Below, in pieces: positions 61,401-64,000 of a DNA stretch of 64,000 bases; position 1 is the first letter of the stretch, and each line of letters begins with the position of its first letter. The notes beneath the pieces were generated by a model. The model ran no database searches. It was not told where the DNA came from and saw only the letters and a program-made list of their open reading frames with translations. The stretch is from positions 20,487,580-20,551,579 of the forward strand of contig CM052355.1 in the NCBI GenBank assembly GCA_028551475.1. Direction: 5' to 3'. Source of the DNA: Casuarina equisetifolia (lineage: Eukaryota > Streptophyta > Magnoliopsida > Fagales > Casuarinaceae). A program made the position numbers and the translations under genes.

Positions 61401-62322
61401 CACCGACACCATCCATACCAGTAGCAGAGTTAATTACAACTACCAGAATTCAGAAACTGCAGAGCGTATATAAATAAGTGTTTTGTCCGCACCAGCTCAT
61501 TATGTTCAATTCACCTTGTGTCAAGTAGACAGAATAACCTATTCTATAATCCTCAAGTTTAATTTATGCTTCGGCCTACATGTCATGAAAGAATGACTCT
61601 AACAACCTGAACTAGTACCTTCTCTTTTTTTCTTTTTCTTTTTTGGGGTTCATTAACCTTTCATTCAACCATCAACGAAGCCTTAAAACTACAAGCTAGC
61701 CTCTAGTGTTCAAAAATTTCTTTGGCGCACATAAGGCAAACAATAAGAACAAACTTTTGCACCACAATCACACATCCGAAGAAGCTATAAATGAGATTCT
61801 ATAGATAATCCAAATAATAAAATAATTACAAACAGAAGGATATCAATGTATGAGATTCATAAGAATGGAAGAAACTCCTCCCCCCCGCCCCCACACACAC
61901 ACACACAAAAAAAAAAAAAAGCCAGTATTTCCTACAAAGACCTACAAAAATAATAGAAAGCTCAGAGAACCCAATGCTTATCCAGTTACAAGCTGATTGG
62001 TCACTGAGAGAACTCAATTCATGTGACAGTTATTTTTCAATGTTTCGAAATATTCTTTGTGCTTCGGGCTTTCGTGGAAGCACCTGTCTCTAGAATGAAA
62101 AATGACGAGAGAACGAAGAATTATAGATTTCAGTTCGCTTCACTGTTCCTTCTTTGGTCAGCAACCAAAAGAAGCTTAAAAGACCATGAACCAAAATTCG
62201 AAAAACAATACGAAATTTCACTATATGTATGTGTAAACGTATAGCACAAGATAGGGGGGGAGAGAGAGAGAGAGAGAGAGAGAGAACCCCATGTCCAAGT
62301 CGTTGTAATCTTCGTCAGCCAT
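58422..62322 (-). CDS. NRPB6: RPB6, common subunit of RNA polymerases (142 aa, 6 exons)
   Basis: Exons 62322-62288, 59717-59684, 59582-59413, 59322-59271, 58716-58649 and 58491-58422; GT-AG, phases close, 429 nt with TGA. The protein opens [12 protein letters not shown] and has an acidic N-terminal third, then the conserved RPB6/omega domain: [25 protein letters not shown] (about residues 57-80), [40 protein letters not shown] and ends KRQVGGD. RPB6 is shared by Pol I, II and III (and IV/V in plants), clamps the largest subunit and supports assembly. The length matches plant NRPB6 proteins (about 144 aa). Which plant paralogue (6A or 6B) is not decided. Intron 1 is 2.6 kb; the others are about 100-550 bp. 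The first donor is weak (GTTCTC) and followed by a CT microsatellite. Confidence 0.97.
59718..62287 (-). other. Intron 1 of RPB6, 2.6 kb
   Basis: No other gene was recognised inside. It has simple repeats: at 61878-61920 on the plus strand a C run, (CA)n and an A run in succession, and the (GA)n tract at the donor end. Short open frames (60815-61075, 61826-62244) show no conserved protein. Confidence 0.7.
62256..62286. repeat. (GA)n microsatellite abutting the RPB6 exon 1 donor
   Basis: On the gene strand the intron begins GT and then TCTCTCTC... for nearly 30 nt, followed by CCCCCC. The tract starts at intron position 3. Confidence 0.95.
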
Positions 62323-62460
62323 TGTTGATTGCAGAAGAAACGTTTCCCCTCTTTTCCGCGGCCTGCAAAACCCTCAATCAGGAAATCGAGAAGCAGCCTC
62401 AAACCCCTTACTCCAGTACACATATATAGAGAGCGTGAATATGAATTACCTCCCCTAAGG
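62323..62460 (-). promoter_or_regulatory. RPB6 leader and TATA-like element
   Basis: On the gene strand CTATATATGT lies at about 62430-62420, about 100 nt upstream of the ATG at 62322, a plausible TATA box. The leader between is moderately G+C rich with no ATG in a good position other than the start. Confidence 0.5.
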
Positions 62461-64000
62461 TTTCAAATATATCGTCACGGTCCTTTTATGCTTCTGTAAT
62501 ATCAAATTGTTGGGCATTATTTTGTTTTCTTTCTTTGGCAATCCATCACAAGATATTCTATCCATTAGGACAAAAAAAAATTATGGTAAAAGCTTTATCA
62601 TTTTACGGTGAAGGATAATTTACAATTAACTGACTTATTGATACAACTAACTGTTTGTAACTTTTTAATAGATTTGGGATCTCATACATCCCAATATTTG
62701 TATAGAAGCTAAGCATTGGCAACTCAATGACTTCCAAAGGCTTTATCATATAAAAAGAAGTGGCTACCTCCTTTCTCAATAAATCCTCTAAACCTTCCAA
62801 GCCCATTCCTAATAAAAAATATATATTTATCTAAAAAAAATCCACTTCAATAATTTTATTTTTGTTCTTTGTGTTATTATTATGGTTCATAATCATCTTG
62901 TATCCATTTGATTATCTAACTAAGTTAAAGAAATTATCTTCAAAGTCACAAGTAAAATATAATGGCACTTAGCCAACTAGCTTGGTGATAAGTTAATAAG
63001 AGTCTTAACTATGAAATTTGGGTTTAACATCCAATGTGCATAAGTTGTAATATTTAAAAATAATAAAAATTTAAAAAATATATATGTAAAATATAATAAC
63101 ATATGGCAAGATATAGAAGTGACATTGGCATGTACAATATGTAAAAAATAAAATTGAAGAAAAAATTTTGTGAACTTTTATAAAAAATTCATTTATGGAA
63201 TATGTATGGAATCTTAAAATTCGTAGTTACTAATATTGAAATAAATGATGTATGGAATATGTTGAATAGGAATTTACTAATATGTAGATTTTCAAGCAAT
63301 TGTAATGGATTGAAGAAACATATTCCCATCGGACGAAAATAAACTTATGTTATGTAACAAGAAATTATAATGAGAAAAATACTTTACCTTTTGCATAATA
63401 AATACTATTGCATTGAGCACTTGTTAAAAACTTTCCAACCATATAAATTTTAGGTTTAAAAGTTACCAAAGATGGAGAATTTTAAAAGCCTCGCTTTTGC
63501 CAATACTGTTGACCTATCAGGAGTTTAAAATTCAAACCATTAAGTAGTCCGTCTAATTCATTTGTTAGAAAATGCTAAAAAAAATCATGAAAAAGCAAAA
63601 GATCCTTTTCATAATAATATATGATAGAGATTATTTGTGTACTAAAATATTAATCGGCTACATTTGCATAGAAAACCATCTCAAAAGTTATTTAAAAAAA
63701 AAAAAGAGTACAGATGGAAATGCAAAAAAAAAAAATCTCAATTTAACATAATATTTTGCTTTTGACAAATGACATAGAGTTCTTTATGTTAAGCTCATTG
63801 TACTACTAGTAGTGATGATAATCTTAGAATAAAACAAAAGGAAAGTCAAACGACGAAAACCCAAAATTTTCATAAATTACATGAGACTCAACAAAAATTT
63901 AAAATTCTTTGATTTTGGAAAATTATATGTCTTTAAGGTTTCAAACTTGATATACTTAAAACTAATAGGAAAACAATTCCAATTTATAGTGGGACCTTTC
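62461..64000. other. AT-rich intergenic region, no gene recognised
   Basis: Only short frames and A/T runs. A minus frame at 62806-62603 (67 codons) has no recognisable motif. Confidence 0.55.

Overview
This is plant nuclear DNA, most likely from a eudicot and probably a woody, TE-rich one (a guess from the TE load, not a species identification). The sequence is AT-rich, with spliced genes whose introns follow GT-AG, dense plant-type LTR retrotransposons primed by initiator-Met tRNA, and L1-type LINE remains. Nothing prokaryotic, organellar or CRISPR-like was seen.

Four genuine protein-coding genes could be assembled exon by exon, all on the minus strand. They are: an F-box protein of the At4g00755 type (9416-16818, 5 exons, 360 aa); an F-box/phloem-protein-2 lectin-domain protein of the PP2-A13/A15 type (35101-37194, 3 exons, 285 aa); a short RING-H2 protein resembling the BIG BROTHER E3 ligases (52534-56423, 7 coding exons, 204 aa); and RPB6, the small subunit shared by nuclear RNA polymerases (58422-62322, 6 exons, 142 aa). 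All splice phases close and each gene ends in a proper stop. Three of the four belong to ubiquitin-ligase families, but they are not otherwise functionally linked and do not look like a cluster.

The rest is mainly a retrotransposon graveyard. 301-7803 is a decayed Ty3/gypsy element with both LTRs, PBS, polypurine tract and a chromodomain remnant; a 1.6-kb LTR-like insertion splits its integrase. 8337-8601 is a 95%-matched inverted repeat with 107-bp arms. Intron 1 of the first F-box gene (5.3 kb) holds a degenerate gypsy element. 19716-24789 is a structurally complete but dead Ty1/copia element on the minus strand with LTRs, PBS, PPT and a near-perfect TSD. 25080-28950 is copia debris on the plus strand. 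30985-33332 and 33452-34461 are deletion derivatives of copia elements. 42040-45000 is a minus-strand copia fragment whose reverse transcriptase is split by a clean 607-bp solo LTR (TSD CATAC). 45600-50640 contains two L1-type LINE fragments. AT-rich sequence without recognisable genes occupies 17900-19700, 37560-42000, 51200-52500, 56700-58400 and 62450-64000.

I found no new multi-gene system. The points most worth a second look are the long hairpin at 8337-8601, the RING protein whose last zinc-binding Cys pair sits on a 39-nt exon and lacks the usual proline, the CT microsatellite abutting the first donor site of RPB6, and the solo LTR with three 64-bp internal repeats.
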